Notes: generated from the sequence alone by a model not told the origin. DNA of 64,000 bases from Daphnia pulex (GCF_021134715.1 NC_060020.1:2604001-2668000); one strand, 5' to 3'; counted from the stretch's first letter, positions 35,557 to 48,369 are shown. Program-made: numbers and translations.

Positions 35557-36323
35557 ATGGGTAAATATTCTTGAGTTTTGTATCAATTCTATTTTTCTAT
35601 TTGTTACTATGCCTGTTAACATTTAATATTAATGTTTGAATTTGTTTACCGTGTTGTTATCTAAGGCGTCGTATGCTGTTGGGTGTTGTATCGTTGATAG
35701 TTGGGTCGACCACTGGTGTACCGATGTCTCCTGGGCATGGCGCAAACCAATCCGCAACGCCACCGCCTTCCTACACAACTTACGCAACGACCGGTTCCTG
35801 CACTGAGGTCTTCCAGTACTACACCACTGAAGCACCGGAGTTTTATATCACAACTTACGCTGCCCCGAGCCACTACACTGACGCCGTGAAGTATAACTCT
35901 GCCCCGAGTTACTACACCATCTAGGCGACGGAGTACTACATGACTACGTATGCTGCCTATCCTACTACACCCAGGCTCCTAAGTATTACTCTGTTCTCAT
36001 CTATTTGCTGCACATGTTTTCCTAATTACTACTCTGTTCCCTGCTGCTACACCGAGGTTCCCGCTTATTACTCCACCAAAACAGCCGAGTACTACACCGA
36101 AGTACTACTCTACCCCAATCTACACAACGCAGTCCCGACTTGCTACGCAGAAGCTGCTCTTTCGTGCTACGTCGAAGTGAAACACAACACTGATGCTCCA
36201 GTCTACTACACCACGACCTACGCTACACCTAGCTACAACACCGCAGCCCCAAGTACTACACCGAAAAAGCCGCCCATTACACAACCACAGACGCTGCCTG
36301 GTATAACACATCGAGGAATTTAA
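35557..36323 (+). pseudogene. YYTT/APSYYT-repeat protein, copy 2, truncated by a stop
   Basis: Tandem duplicate of the preceding unit with a period of 735 bp from ATG to ATG. The pre-ATG sequence, the ATGG|GTAAAT donor (35561) and the leader exon are all duplicated. From MLLGVVSLIVGSTTGVPM the frame is open through YYTTEAPEFYITTYAAPSHY to SAPSYYT, then hits TAG at 35922-35924. The matching position in copy 1 reads CAAG, so a single C-to-T type change explains the stop. Beyond it repeat remnants continue in shifting frames (SVPCCYTEVPAYYSTK, APVYYTTTYATPSY) to about 36323. An AATAAA follows at 36613. A short secreted product of about 83 residues ending at the stop remains possible. Confidence 0.65.
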
Positions 36324-36612
36324 GTATTACCCTGCTCCAAACTACTACCATCTGAGGTTCATATGTATTAAACCAGCCATTCTCCCAACTATGTCACCAC
36401 TACTCATGTTGCTCATACCTATACATCGAAGTTCTGAAATATTTCTCTGGATGTGTTGAAAGATTGCTGAAATACAAGTTTGATTGATAAATCACAAGTG
36501 CATGTCTATTTTCTCCTCAAGTACCTTTCCTCTTGCTGATAATTTCGTGATGTGAGAAACTATTTCTGAGTGCTATGTAAACTTACAAATAATTGTTCCT
36601 GTAAAATACATC

Positions 36613-36618
36613 AATAAA
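36613..36618 (+). terminator. polyadenylation signal after the YYTT pair
   Basis: AATAAA follows the last YYTT repeat remnants by about 290 bp and is the first such hexamer after them. Confidence 0.45.
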
Positions 36619-39600
36619 AATTCAAACTCATCCATTTTTTACATTTCAATAATATTTTTATTGTCATTCAAAGTTCAACTACCAATTTTTCCTAATTTTT
36701 CCTAAAAAAATTCAAAGTTCACCTTCCATTATTTCTGCTAAGTCCAGACTTTTGTTTTTGAAAAAAAATTTAAAAAAATTCCCCTTACACGAAGTTTTAA
36801 AAAAATCATTGTGAAAAAATTTATCAGAATATTTTATTGCTTTCAAAAATTTATTTTTTAATAATTACATACATTTATTTTTCCTATGGCCCCCAGGGGG
36901 GGGGGCCTGTCGCTTTCTCTACCGCGATAATAACATGATGCAAGTTAAGTGCAAGTTATTATTTGTTTGGCGCAGAAAGCTTGTTTAATCTAGCAGTTCT
37001 CGACTGTGTCAAACCTGATATTGATCAAGTTGCCTCAGTCGTATACTGCATGATTGAATGAAAACTCAAAAGACGACAGATCAAACTATTTGAAGTCACA
37101 ACACAAAATACTGGCAGGCAAACAACAACACAAAAATTTTCAAGTCAGGAACCCAGATGGAACAGCTCAGCTACAACAGGCACAGCAATTTCAGGATAAC
37201 ACCATCACAGCTACTTCTGGATTACACTGCAACCGCATGCTGCATACAATGGTTCAATCCGTCTTCGTACTCTTCTTCCTTTCACCATTTGGCAGCAACA
37301 AGGAAACCCACAGCGTTAAAGAAGTATTTGTTACACCTATTTGAGAAAAGAAAATTATTTTCAAGAAACACAACTGTGTACACATGCATACTCATTATAA
37401 CAAAAGAATACAAAGAGTAACAGAAAACCATGCAGTCCAACAGAATAACTTTGATATCTAAAATCTTACGAAGGCAAGGTATTCAAAATTTCTATAGTAG
37501 CGTAGCAAATTGGTCTACTCTCAAGTCATGTTAAATCTTTTAAAGTCAATGTTAAATCTGTGGTACTTTTGCAAGACATTTGATCAAAATAATTACTTTT
37601 TTCTGTTGCATGGGATGAGACGTACGCCTAAGAAGAGACAGCGAGACACACGAGGCACGCCATTTCGGCAATGTACAGGCACTTCCAAGTCTGAGTTGAA
37701 TGACTTGGCAAAGTGGTTTCCACATGCTAAATAACATGTAAATTTTCACATCAACATTTTACATTCAATAACAGTAGGAAATTAACAATAAATACCTTTC
37801 AATTTTCATCGTGAGAAACGTCACGACCAGCAACCCATTTCTGCTACGTCTTGGAACAAAATGGCCGAAATGCGTCCCTGAAGACACTAGCGCTACCTGG
37901 TGGACATTCCAGCCAACTTTTGACAGCCACCTATTGACAGCCATCAGATTCCTGTTCAAATGACTGAACGCAATGGCTGCCTGGCTGGATTGCTGGATTC
38001 CAGACAGCAAGATTCGAGACAGCAAGCAGCAGCTCAACTTGAATTCGACATGCCTTTCGGCATTCACTAGCTGGCACGAAATGAATCAAATGAGCATAAA
38101 CACCAGATTACTCCAGCAGCTTTCCCTATGACACGAATACACACAGTTTTTAGTTAGCTTTTCAGACTTTTTAACTCTTTCAACATAAAAATATATGATA
38201 TTAACAGAAATTGTTGGGGGTCAAAACAAAAAATTTTACTTACAATTTTCTGAAGAAAACAATAATTTTCCTGCCTGTGGCTGTAAGGCAGCAGCAGCAA
38301 CGGTTATCGGTGTTTGAGTTAGAGTTCCAACTAACTTTATCATCAAACAGTCATGTTGAAACTAAAGGAAATATTCCAATAAATATTCCATCATTAACGC
38401 AATAAACTATAGTTAATGGCTACCTACTGCTTGAGTATTATCACTGTTCTAAGCTCATCCGACACTGAATTAGTGAATTGAAATAACAATAACAAACCAA
38501 AAAAAGACAAAAAAAAATACTCGATACTCACAACATATTCTCCTCAACAAAATCAGTATCTCGTTTTCCTCAAGAAAAAGAAAACGCCATCTAAACAGCG
38601 AAACAATCTAAGGGTGAAAACTCTGCGCTGTGTTGAGAGCTGGTAGTACAAGTCGGCTGGGTAGTCGAATGATGCTGGCAGGATAGTAAAGGCTCAACTC
38701 TCCCATGCCTCGGAGCGACGAAAGGACGGCACGGCACGCAAGCGAGTAGTATTGCTGATTGACAAAACCTCAGTCAGTCGTCAGGTTCCACCAATGGATT
38801 CCGTCATTGAATAGCGGCGCAGCAGGATTAACCTGAAGATGTAAAACAAAACTTACAGATAACCTCAACCTGTGATGATAACCAATAAAATAGAATCTTG
38901 GTTGTTGCCATTTTCTTCACTGAAAACAGCAACATACTATAGGCTACTGTTTTCATTCACACTTTCGGGCAAGAACTAAAATAGCACAGCAGCACAGTTT
39001 GAACAACCTCTGTTTGTTTTTAAAAGTTTGTTGCATGCCTTTTGTTGGGAATGGAAACAATAGTTAATCACTACTTCATTAATCATTAACTGCTTCAGAA
39101 GTAGCAATTAATCAGTCAAGAGAGAATCTGTAAAATAAAAATATATGTATCCTATTAATAAAAGAATTTATCATTTATTATTTTATTGTCATTAATGTGC
39201 TTGACGTGATGTGGTAGCAAAATAATCATGTTATGGCGTTTACCTTTTGCATTTGTCTACAATTTGGGCTGTAAACCTGATGTTTGTAGCTGAAGCTTTG
39301 GTAATACAAAATATCTAGGGAATTGTGTGAAAAATGGGAATTTCCATGCTCCATTAATATAACCTGATTGGACAACAAAACATATGAAGATTGTTTAGGT
39401 TCTGGGAATATTAAATACAGAGATCTGTGTTACAATAAACAATAGTGATCAGTCTAATTCCAGACTTGCTTACATATTATGTCTGTTAAAACCAGTAAAA
39501 ACAAAGAAACCTTGCAAAAAGGACTACCAGCAACTTTATGTAAAAACTTGAAATGCCCATGATCTAATTGATCTATTAATGCTCATGCAATAACTTGAAG

Positions 39601-40016
39601 AGATGACAACAAACATTGCACACATTGTGTAGAATAATAGCATACAATACATGATGAGTGAAAGTATAAATCATGGTATAAACTAATATGCTGGTTAAAT
39701 TACGAAAGTTACAGATTTACCTAAACGTCATTTTGGGGTTGAAATTGGTTCTCAACTTCCCATGAGTGGTAATTAAAAGTTGAACATAAACACAGCGACA
39801 AGTCGGAACTTGTTAAATTTTCAAATTCAATAAGAAATTCAAACTTCAATTCTAAATCATAGACTACGTCTAAACAGACGAAATACACTTCATCCACCAG
39901 CAAAAGAAAAGCAGATTGTGATTAGGCGAGAGATTGGAGCTGTAGCGTTGCCAATTTTCCGAATTGAACTGAACAGTATACTACAACTACAAGTACACAC
40001 AACACACTACACAATC
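36619..40016. other. intergenic, no gene recognised
   Basis: Contains a 10-G run at 36896-36905 and a GC-richer segment around 38580-38870 that could be a promoter or 5' UTR, but no coding exon with domain, signal peptide or splice support. A minus-strand open frame at 39721-39903 is unsupported. Confidence 0.4.
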
Positions 40017-40070
40017 GCTTAAGCATGGGCATGGAGAGATGCATGCCTCTCCATACCCCCTGGCTTAAGG
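40017..40070. repeat. imperfect 54-bp hairpin (inverted repeat)
   Basis: GCTTAAGCATGGGCATGGAGAG and CTCTCCATACCCCCTGGCTTAAG face each other across a short loop. The arms pair at roughly 17-18 of 21-22 positions. It lies just beyond the 3' end of the SLC13 gene. It may be a foldback element or an RNA hairpin; no target duplication was identified. Confidence 0.6.
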
Positions 40071-40245
40071 CAGCTTAAGGTCAATCTTTTTAAAAATCAT
40101 TTATATGGAACATAGGTGTAAAATAACGTTTATTACAGATTAATTTATCAAACTATCCTCGAAATTTGTGGATTACAAAATAAAAGTCATAGAGGAATAA
40201 AGATAGCAGAGGAAAATTACAAAATTATCTGTAATCTAGGCTTTT

Positions 40246-40251
40246 TTATTT
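40246..40251 (-). terminator. polyadenylation signal of the SLC13 gene
   Basis: AATAAA on the minus strand, 25 bp after the stop codon. A second copy lies at 40129-40134. The nearer one implies a very short 3' UTR. Confidence 0.5.
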
Positions 40252-40275
40252 GCACTGTAAGGAAAATCTCGAAAT

Positions 40276-43151
40276 TTAACTCCTGGGAATCAAGTCAGAT
40301 GAATTCGGAGACGTGAACGGAATGGACGAATCGGCGCATCGGGAAACAGATTGAGACAAACCGGAAGTTGTGACGTTCGCCCATACGGGAAAATGTTTGC
40401 TGCCGAATACAACATTACCCCACGTTTCCATCGTGACGCATATCACAACAACGCAGACCAATTTAATAAACCAGCCCGCTTTCATCTGTTGAAATCGAAC
40501 TAACATTAATTTCTCAGAGATCATCTCGTTTACGTAATAGCTTACCATTTCGTCTGGTTTCATTTTAGCAGCTGCGAAAGCAATTGCGTTGGGTGGAGTC
40601 GACACCGGGAGCATAAAGGCATATGAGCTTCGACAACGAAAGAAAATTAAAACTTAATAAACACATGTTGTTAATAAACTAACGTTTTCTTACCAAGTGA
40701 CTGTAACTGGTACCATGAAGTAGAGCGGATTGATATGAATTGCCGTCGCCTACATTCAGAAAATCATTTAAAAAATTGCATCGCATAACTCTTTAATTTA
40801 AGAAAATTACCGTGTCGGCAAGAATTGGAAGAAAAATGTTGGCAACCGCCGTGTTAGAGGCAACTTCTGTAACTCCCGCCGTGATGATACATACAACTAA
40901 CATGATGACGAACGGAGGCAAAACTATCATACCAGCCAACTGCTTACCAATCCAGTCAGATAAACCAGATTTTTTAGTGGCATCGGATAAAGCATATCCT
41001 CCACCTGCAAAATGTATTAATTAATAATCAGCCGTTTGACTGAAAGGGCTCACTCAAATCATTAAACAAGAAAATCATTATTTGAACTCATTACCTAAGA
41101 GAAGGATGACTCCCCACGGGAGCCTATCTTGAACGTATTTCCAATCTAAAAGAGCAGGACTAGATTTCGGTGGGACATCAACAGATTCTATGCAGAGAGT
41201 TAAAAATCAGTATATAGTACAAATGATTTTAGATGGCGCTATCGGCTATCCGTATGTTGATTACATTGCGATGAATAAACGGTGCATGCATACCTGATGA
41301 TGCTTCTTTGGGACGTAAACACCAAAATGTTGGCTTAGAGGGAATGGCGAACAATAAGAGAACGATAAGCATAACAGCAGTTGCGTCATCAACATTTCTG
41401 GCGTTTCCAAATAATTCGGCCCAGCCAGGAATGAATCCCGGGTCGCGGAAGAACCATAGCAAAACGCAGATGATAAACAGAATGAGAACTGCGACTTCGT
41501 GGAACGTCATAGGACCAAGATCTTTGAACTTCTGACGAATCACTTTAATCACTTCCTTATCTCTCCCTCCATCGGCCATACTAGAAATTAGTCATCAGGA
41601 ATGTCATGTTTTTATAATCGGATTGAATTACTGAATCTATTTATTCTATTATATATCTATTTATCTTCTACAGCAATTTGACATGGTCGTTGTACCTCTG
41701 CTTCCCTGATCCAACGAAGATGACTTGAAGCCAAACCCAAGTGAAGAATAAGTTGAATAACATTCCGGGAACATTGAATGCAATCCAGCTTGCGAAATTC
41801 AACTCTGTTTGTCCAAAAATCCTGCACATTTGATTGTATTAACGATGAAAACATTTGCCTATAGATTTGCCTAAAATTCTGCTTACTCTTGAACTATTCC
41901 TTTAAGTGCTAACTGTGGGGAAGATCCAATCAAAGAACCTGTCCCACCGATAACGGAGGAATATGCTGAAAAAGGAAAACCAACAGTCAGTGTGCGATTA
42001 AAAAAAAAATTGTTATTATAGTGTAAGAACAAACATGTTGAAATCATTATTCCAGCTCGGATTTTTCTTTTTCGTTCTTTTTCGGCCTCGGCGGATGTTC
42101 TTCTGCTTTCGTTCGAATCGGACGGTACCAGTTCTTCAATGCTGCCACAGTTGGTGGTGATAGTGGCGTGAGAGATAGTTCTCACCATTTCTTCGTCATC
42201 ATCCTGTGTTATTTGATTGCAATTATTGAGGGTCAGAATTGAATATGCAAACTCAACAGGGATGCAGGTAATTATCTAATACTTATGTAAGGATTAACGT
42301 AACTACAGTGCAAATTTACCTTGTATAACTCAGCAGCGACAGCATCGACAATTGGGACCATCATCGCAGTTGTGGCCGTGTTAGAGATCCACATAGAGAG
42401 GAAAGCTGTCGTTCCCATGAATCCGGCTAACAACCTAGTAACACATTCATGGATAGAAAAGCAATTATAGTCATCAAAAAGAGACGAGTGCTGTGTATGG
42501 TTCGATTATCTTGCAGTACTCGATCACTCGACTCTGGTCTCTTACCATCTCGGTTTAGCACCGACAAGAAGAAGTACAGCCAGTGCGACTCTTTTATGCA
42601 AATTGCAAAACTGAATGGCAAGGGCCAGGATGAGGCCACCAATAAACATCATGTTGGTATCCTTTTTTGACACGATTGAATGGAATTTGGTTTTTAGAGT
42701 GGAGCACGAGAAAAAATAAAAATTCACAATAAATTTAAATGCACAACGAAATGAATTTGCTACAGTCATAAAAAAATTATAATAAATCTATTAATACTTT
42801 CATATATGCAGTGGATACGTCGCCGGTTTCCATTATTCCAAAAAGAGGTAATGCAACCACCGGAATCAAACTTGTAACGGGTAGAGGAAGTGCTTCCGTC
42901 ATCCAGTAAATCGCCATAATCATAATCGTGTATCCGCATTGGGCTTCCTGCACAATTGCAAATTACATAATGATTACATAATGATCATTTGATGTCCAAT
43001 GAATAATTATAAGGATTGTTTTTACCTTTACTCCAGTAATTGGCAGCGGCAAAAGTAAAAGAGGAGCCGAAATAGCAATAATGCCCCTCCAATAAGGACG
43101 AACGTGTTTGCGAAGGAAATTTAACATGCTTCTTACTGTGATTGACTGCAA
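40276..43151 (-). CDS. SLC13 (Indy-like): SLC13 sodium-coupled di/tricarboxylate transporter (13 exons, 600 aa)
   Basis: Plasma-membrane symporter of the DASS/SLC13 family, which imports Krebs-cycle intermediates such as succinate or citrate. Exons in coding order: 43151-43026, 42947-42798, 42661-42546, 42434-42320, 42203-42035, 41965-41887, 41821-41696, 41580-41294, 41187-41095, 41004-40811, 40749-40694, 40627-40546, 40485-40276. All introns are GT-AG and every phase joins. The 600-residue length is normal for the family. Family hallmarks are the first SNT motif in [12 protein letters not shown] (148-150), the second in [12 protein letters not shown] (470-472) and the C-terminal signature [16 protein letters not shown]. 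An acidic and Lys/Arg-rich loop at about 169-220 is the usual cytoplasmic insert. A second ATG nine codons in (43127) is an alternative start. The exon-5 donor, CAT|GTTTGT, is weak but required by frame. Substrate (SLC13A2/3/5 type rather than sulfate) is inferred from the carboxylate-type sequence. Confidence 0.9.
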
Positions 43152-44139
43152 TCTTACACTAAGCTAACTCGATCGCGATTGATCCTTCAAAAATACAGTT
43201 GCGGTAAGCTGATACGTTTCACCAGTTGTGTGAGCAATAAATGCGCGTCCGATTCGCTGAAATCGTCGCCTAATATTAAAACGGGCTTCACAAGTGTCCG
43301 TGGTTTATTAAACATGTCTGTTTCTTTATTTCAATATTTGCGGTCACGTACCCTACTACCCTGCAAGTATTCAATGAAAATTCAAAGGCTTTTCCTGCAT
43401 ATTACGTCAGTCGGAACACAGGGACATCGGAAACTGTTATTGTATTATATTATTCGCCATAATTCATAAATCCATTCAATCACATATCAACCTTGGGCCC
43501 TACTAACGCGACATTTTTCTGCTGAGTCATATGTAAACTACGGCGCCATACAGAATTTTCCTTCCTGTAGATCTATATGAAGTGGATAACATATGTGAAT
43601 AGTCTGCATTGTCTTGCATATATACCGAAACATTTTATTCATTCTAATGGTACCAGGTGGGCCGCTTACTCACCAATAAAATAGAGGTAGAATATCCGAC
43701 AATACAAACTAAAAATCGAGTTTTATCCTTTTTTATGCAATGCGTATTGTAGAGGTGCATTTCATAACAGGAAAAGTAATATCCCCTACTCAAGTGGGAA
43801 GAATTGTGTGGTTAACTTCTGAAGAATTACACGGTACGCTTGTGAAGGTCAGAACAACAACGATCTTATTTGTGATGTAACCACTATTGGTCCATGGTGA
43901 ATTAGATCATGGCGCAAACTATTATTTCACTCAACCACCACCTGATACTAGCCCTAGATTCTCTGTTGAAAATATTTTCACATGGCAAAAAATTTCTCGT
44001 TATTCTAAACGGAACTGTAGAGAACAGAGACTTATTTTGTACTAAGCTTTTTTCGTATTCACACACCTTTCCATTTTGTCTCCCAAACAAAGACTGCTAG
44101 CCAGACATTCACACCCCCCAGATGTTGCATCACTAAATT
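43152..44139. other. intergenic: upstream of SLC13, downstream of PDZD8
   Basis: About 1 kb without recognisable coding sequence. It must hold the promoter or 5' UTR of the minus-strand SLC13 gene, but no clear TATA/initiator pair stands out. Confidence 0.4.
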
Positions 44140-44262
44140 CAAGGGGTTGGCAACTAAAAAATTACATTTTTTGCCGCCTTTTCCTTTCAAAGGGATAACA
44201 TCATTTTGCTATTGAAAGGCAATAAGAGAGAAAAAACTGTGCTTTTAGTTGCCAACCCCTTG
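44140..44262. mobile_element. hAT-type MITE, 123 bp, with 8-bp target-site duplication
   Basis: A non-coding element bounded by perfect 20-bp terminal inverted repeats: CAAGGGGTTGGCAACTAAAA at 44140-44159 and its exact complement at 44243-44262. It is flanked on both sides by the identical octamer ACTAAATT (44132-44139 and 44263-44270). An 8-bp target duplication together with CA-starting termini is characteristic of hAT-superfamily elements. At 123 bp it cannot encode transposase, so it is a miniature non-autonomous copy moved in trans. Perfect TIRs and TSD point to a recent insertion. It sits about 190 bp past the stop codon of PDZD8, probably in its 3' UTR or just beyond. Confidence 0.9.
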
Positions 44263-44457
44263 ACTAAATTTAAAAAAAGAAACGGGAAAACTGTAAAGTA
44301 TCAACTATTGGAAGGATTCTTTTTTCACAAACGAATGAAATTGACTTTCTAAACAAGGGACACTTGTTTCACATTTTGCAGTATTAGACTGAAAATATCT
44401 TGATTATTATTCGACCATTTAAAAAATCAAATCGCAACTAATTGATAAGATAATCAA

Positions 44458-47400
44458 TTAATCGTTTTGCTCTAGCGCATCTTCTACGTCATGCCAGCCG
44501 ACATTGAAATAGAGTTCAAGAAGGACCAAGGCCTGACGTTTCTTCTCAGATGCCGCCAGCTCCACTTCAATCCATTTGCTATCGCCAATCCCGCTGTCGG
44601 CACACGTATTCGAATTCGCTCTCTCCCATTCGGCTGCCAACTCATAACGCCGGATAGTTTCAGCTTTGACGGCATCTTCAATTTTACTCAGCTAATATGA
44701 CGAGAAAAATATTTTGGGAATAATCCACTTACTTTTTTCATTTGACGTAGAATTTGTTTTACCATTGAAGAGATTTTATTGCGCCGCTTCTCTACATCTA
44801 AATGGTTCCACAGCTTTCGGCCGGAATCCTTGGCCATCCGCACTAGGGATTCGTTATGATCACGCGCTTGCAACCGTTCAAGAACCGACTCCAGCTCGTT
44901 CGTTTCTTCGTTTTCTTCGTCCACTTGAAAGGGATTGCCTTCTAGATCCGACTGTGACGATTCATTCAATTGTCATGTGTCACTCGCTTTTGTGAAGAAC
45001 AACAATTTAACCGATATAATATCTACCTTAACGCCTTCGACCGGAATGGGAACGTTAGAAATGTAATAGTCATCGATCTTGGCGATGGATTGGTTGACGC
45101 TACACCATTTCCTATCCTCTTTGATGATGCGCTTGAAGCATTTCTTGTGAATGATTAAGCCGCACCTTGGGCAATAAAGGCCCTCGCCCAACCATATCTG
45201 TGAAATGCCACAAAATGTGATGTTTGTTTTATTCGCAATATTTATCGCAGATCTATTGTGCTAACCTTCGATTGACAAATGTCGCAGTTTTGGAGCTGGC
45301 CGAACCGTCGCAGCGTCCAATCGTGCGGCCGTTTCAGTTCATAAATCACGACGTCGACTTGCGAGCGATGGCGTTCGGAAGACTCGGATCGTTCGGGTGA
45401 GGTTTCTTCCGAGGGAACAGTCTCCTGGGATTCCTTGATTTCCTCGTCGGGCTGGTAAACGAAGGAAAGGACGATATCGCCATAGCACAGGCGAGGGTCG
45501 AATCCATCTTGGTCCTTTAACGAATGTTTCTGACTGCACAATACAAAAGGAGAGAAGATAAATTGGACAATCAGTTGCCAGACTCGCGTTTGAATAATAT
45601 TACCCGATTGATGCTTTGGGGTCAGCTGGATAGATTTGATAGGTCGAGACATGATGGCCTTGAGTGTTGAGATGACAATCGGCTGCAATTTCAGCCAGGC
45701 TGACATTGACATATCCCAGTCGGACCTCTTTCAACGGCTCTTCAATTTCCGAGTCTTGGCTGGGCGGAGCCGGCAGATCCTTTTTCATTTTAAAGAGCCT
45801 GCTCAAACTGAACTTTGGCGGCTGAATACTGACACTTGCCGCACTGTTGTCAGTTGTAGCGAATTCTTCGCCTCGAACGCCCGTCAACCAAATCGACAAG
45901 TTGAGGAATCTCTGGCCTGGCGACACATGAAAATCCATAGTATCGCCTAAATGGACAATCTATCAATAAATAAATGTCAGGTCCAATTTTTAAAAATTGG
46001 ATTGAATTTACTGCCTAAAATGATTTCAAAATTAGATTCATACTTTACTCATTGGGTGAGTTTCAGTTCTTTTCATTTCTAAGCCGACCATCCGGCCGAT
46101 CGTCTCTCGATGAATTGCAATGACATCATCCGGAAGAGGATACAGAGTGCGCTGTTCGGCTCCTTCTATTAAAATCGACACAAACAAATTAGTTACTAAA
46201 GCATATTAAAATTCATTATTCATCATACCAGTTTTAATGACATTTTTGGCGTCGTCCGCCTCAACCTGTTGAAAGAAGAAATTATTCAAAAAACCGGATT
46301 ACAATAGGCTAATTGGAATAAGTGACGGGAAATACCTTTGACTTGACGGCCGGAATAAAGCGATCGATCCGGATGATGACATACTTAGCCTCGGCGGTAG
46401 TAATGGCTCGTAAGACTTGCCTAACCGAATTGACGGGTAAACCGTCCACTTCCAGGATAACGTCTCCCGCTCTGAATCCGGCCTCGTCCGCCGCCGAACC
46501 CGGCTCGGTGCTCACCACCACCACTCCAGCCGGATGGTTTCCCACCAGATCGACAATGATTTCGTCGATGGCCGAATAATCGGACTAAACGGAACGGCAA
46601 GGCAAATCAAAATAAATGATGGGTCCGGTTTCCGTAACTGATGAGATGACCCGTCCAGTCCAATCACTATACCGTTGCATTTGTAGGCAAACCGTGAAAG
46701 ACGAATCCCAGCGGTCTATCTCGCTTGCGAATCATGCGAACATCCAAGAGCACGTGTCCCACTGCCTCCGACGGAGCGAAATCAATCCACGGACAACTAT
46801 CTGCCCCGCGCACAATCACAAGAACATTGAGCTTTACGTTGGAAAATCTTATATATTCCTGATGTCGAAAATTTCACAAGTGATTGATAACGTTCACCCA
46901 CCGAGAGCTAAGATGCAAAAGAGGCCTTCAGCCTGGATCAGGGAAGGATCAAGTCGAGAGACATCGGAGACGGTTACTTGGAGTCTCCCTCGACGAGTTG
47001 GCGTTGACGTCGGCGCCGGAGTCGGTTTCAGAAGGTAACGATCAGGATCAGGAAAGAGCGGATGAGTCAACATTTTAGAGTTAGGAAGACAGTGTTGCTT
47101 CTGAATCCAACTTGTAATCTAGATTGAGCCAAACATAAAGAATGATCAACATCCCTTCCAATTTAACGACACTTTCCTTGTTCTATTTTTACGCACTAAA
47201 GAAGCCAGCAGATCGGTGACGGCGTCATAAGACTGTCCTTGAAGTCGGGAACTGATGGGCATATCCTGATGGGATAATCACGAAATCAATGAAGCAAATG
47301 TTTTTGAATTCTGCAAGAGGAGAGCGATGAATCTTTCAAAAAAATAATTAACTTGACTAACCAGAATAGGTGGTGGACTGAAAGCGATCGTCCAATGAGA

Positions 47401-48369
47401 ATACGGCAGCCGGGAGAATTTCAAACGGAGATCTCCTTTCAGCAGACACACTAACAATTAAAACGGTAATTATAGTCACGCGAGATAATCAAAGTGGTTG
47501 AATGTTAAAAGAGTTTACGCTTAGCTGCCAGGAATGCCGTTTTTCCATAAGGCAAGGCCACGTCGATTCCCATAGCGAATCCACCGCTGTATTCAAGGTG
47601 AATTATCAGATCGATCGATTCGATCAATTTTTGGTCCTCGTCGAGGACGAGACTGTTGACTTCAAAACCGCCGATGGATGGAGCCTTTGTCCCCATTTCA
47701 ATGTCGTAAATCTGCCCAGCAACAAATAAAGTTGGGGTTGATTTGTTGGATAAATGTCAAGGGAGAAATAGGCAGAGAACTGTCGATACCTTCAATCCTT
47801 TGATAATTTTGTTAACAGTCGCGCCTCCTTTGGCGACCCCTTCCTGCATCTCTTTATTGATCCGATGGATGAGAAATCGACGGACCAGTCCGTTGTTTTG
47901 GGCTTCCCGGAAGAAGAACTGCAACAAGAGATTGACGGCCAGTAAAGTTTCATCCTTCTGAGTTTTGTCCATTTCGGCAGCTGGAATCTTCTCTGCGGTC
48001 AGCTTTCCGGCCAATCCCTTAATGCATTATTAAAATCAAATGTATACACAATATAAGACAATCCATATACAACAACCTTTTGACTGACCCACGAGGGGCA
48101 GCTAGAGATTCGATTTTTTGTTTTACGACAATACAATTCCATAAATAGTTAAAAAATCCGATGGGGTATTTTACCTCGGGCAATTCAAAGGAAATGGGCT
48201 GGTCACTGGTCACCAGCGGAGTTGTGCTCTCCGGGTTCACTTGAGGAAGCAACTTGTCGTCATCCGCCGGCATGATCCAACAGAGAAGGTCCCGCTGGCC
48301 GACGGCCAATGTCAAAACGATTCCCAATAGAAAGCAAATCAGGCCGGTCAAAATCAACCAGAGAAACAT
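44458..48369 (-). CDS. Pdzd8: PDZD8-like ER contact-site protein (SMP, PDZ, C2-like, C1; 15 exons, 935 aa)
   Basis: ER membrane protein that tethers ER to mitochondria and late endosomes and carries lipids through its SMP domain. Exons: 48369-48175, 48017-47790, 47711-47519, 47450-47362, 47265-47197, 47100-46898, 46847-46673, 46584-46336, 46265-46229, 46165-46044, 45959-45604, 45533-45266, 45197-45027, 44951-44733, 44691-44458. The N-terminal anchor is MFLWLILTGLICFLLGIVL, and the SMP domain spans about 66-275. The PDZ domain is at about 363-460, with loop PLGF and the core EPGSAADEAGFRAGDVILEV. A C2-like region spans roughly 480-690. The C1 zinc finger has His709, Cys722, Cys725, Cys737, Cys740, His745, Cys748 and Cys760. 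Charged helices, probably coiled coil, fill 786-935. The exon 5-6 junction uses a poor donor (TTA|GTGCGT); I chose it because it keeps phase and yields KQHCLPNSKMLTHPLFP, matching the end of the PDZD8 SMP. The exon 6-7 junction is also inferred from phase. Human PDZD8 is longer, mainly in the linkers. Confidence 0.9.

Noticed and set aside
39721..39903. 60-codon minus-strand open frame, considered as a leader exon of an upstream gene
   Set aside because: No usable in-phase splice partner or domain could be found, and it lies downstream of the complete SLC13 gene.
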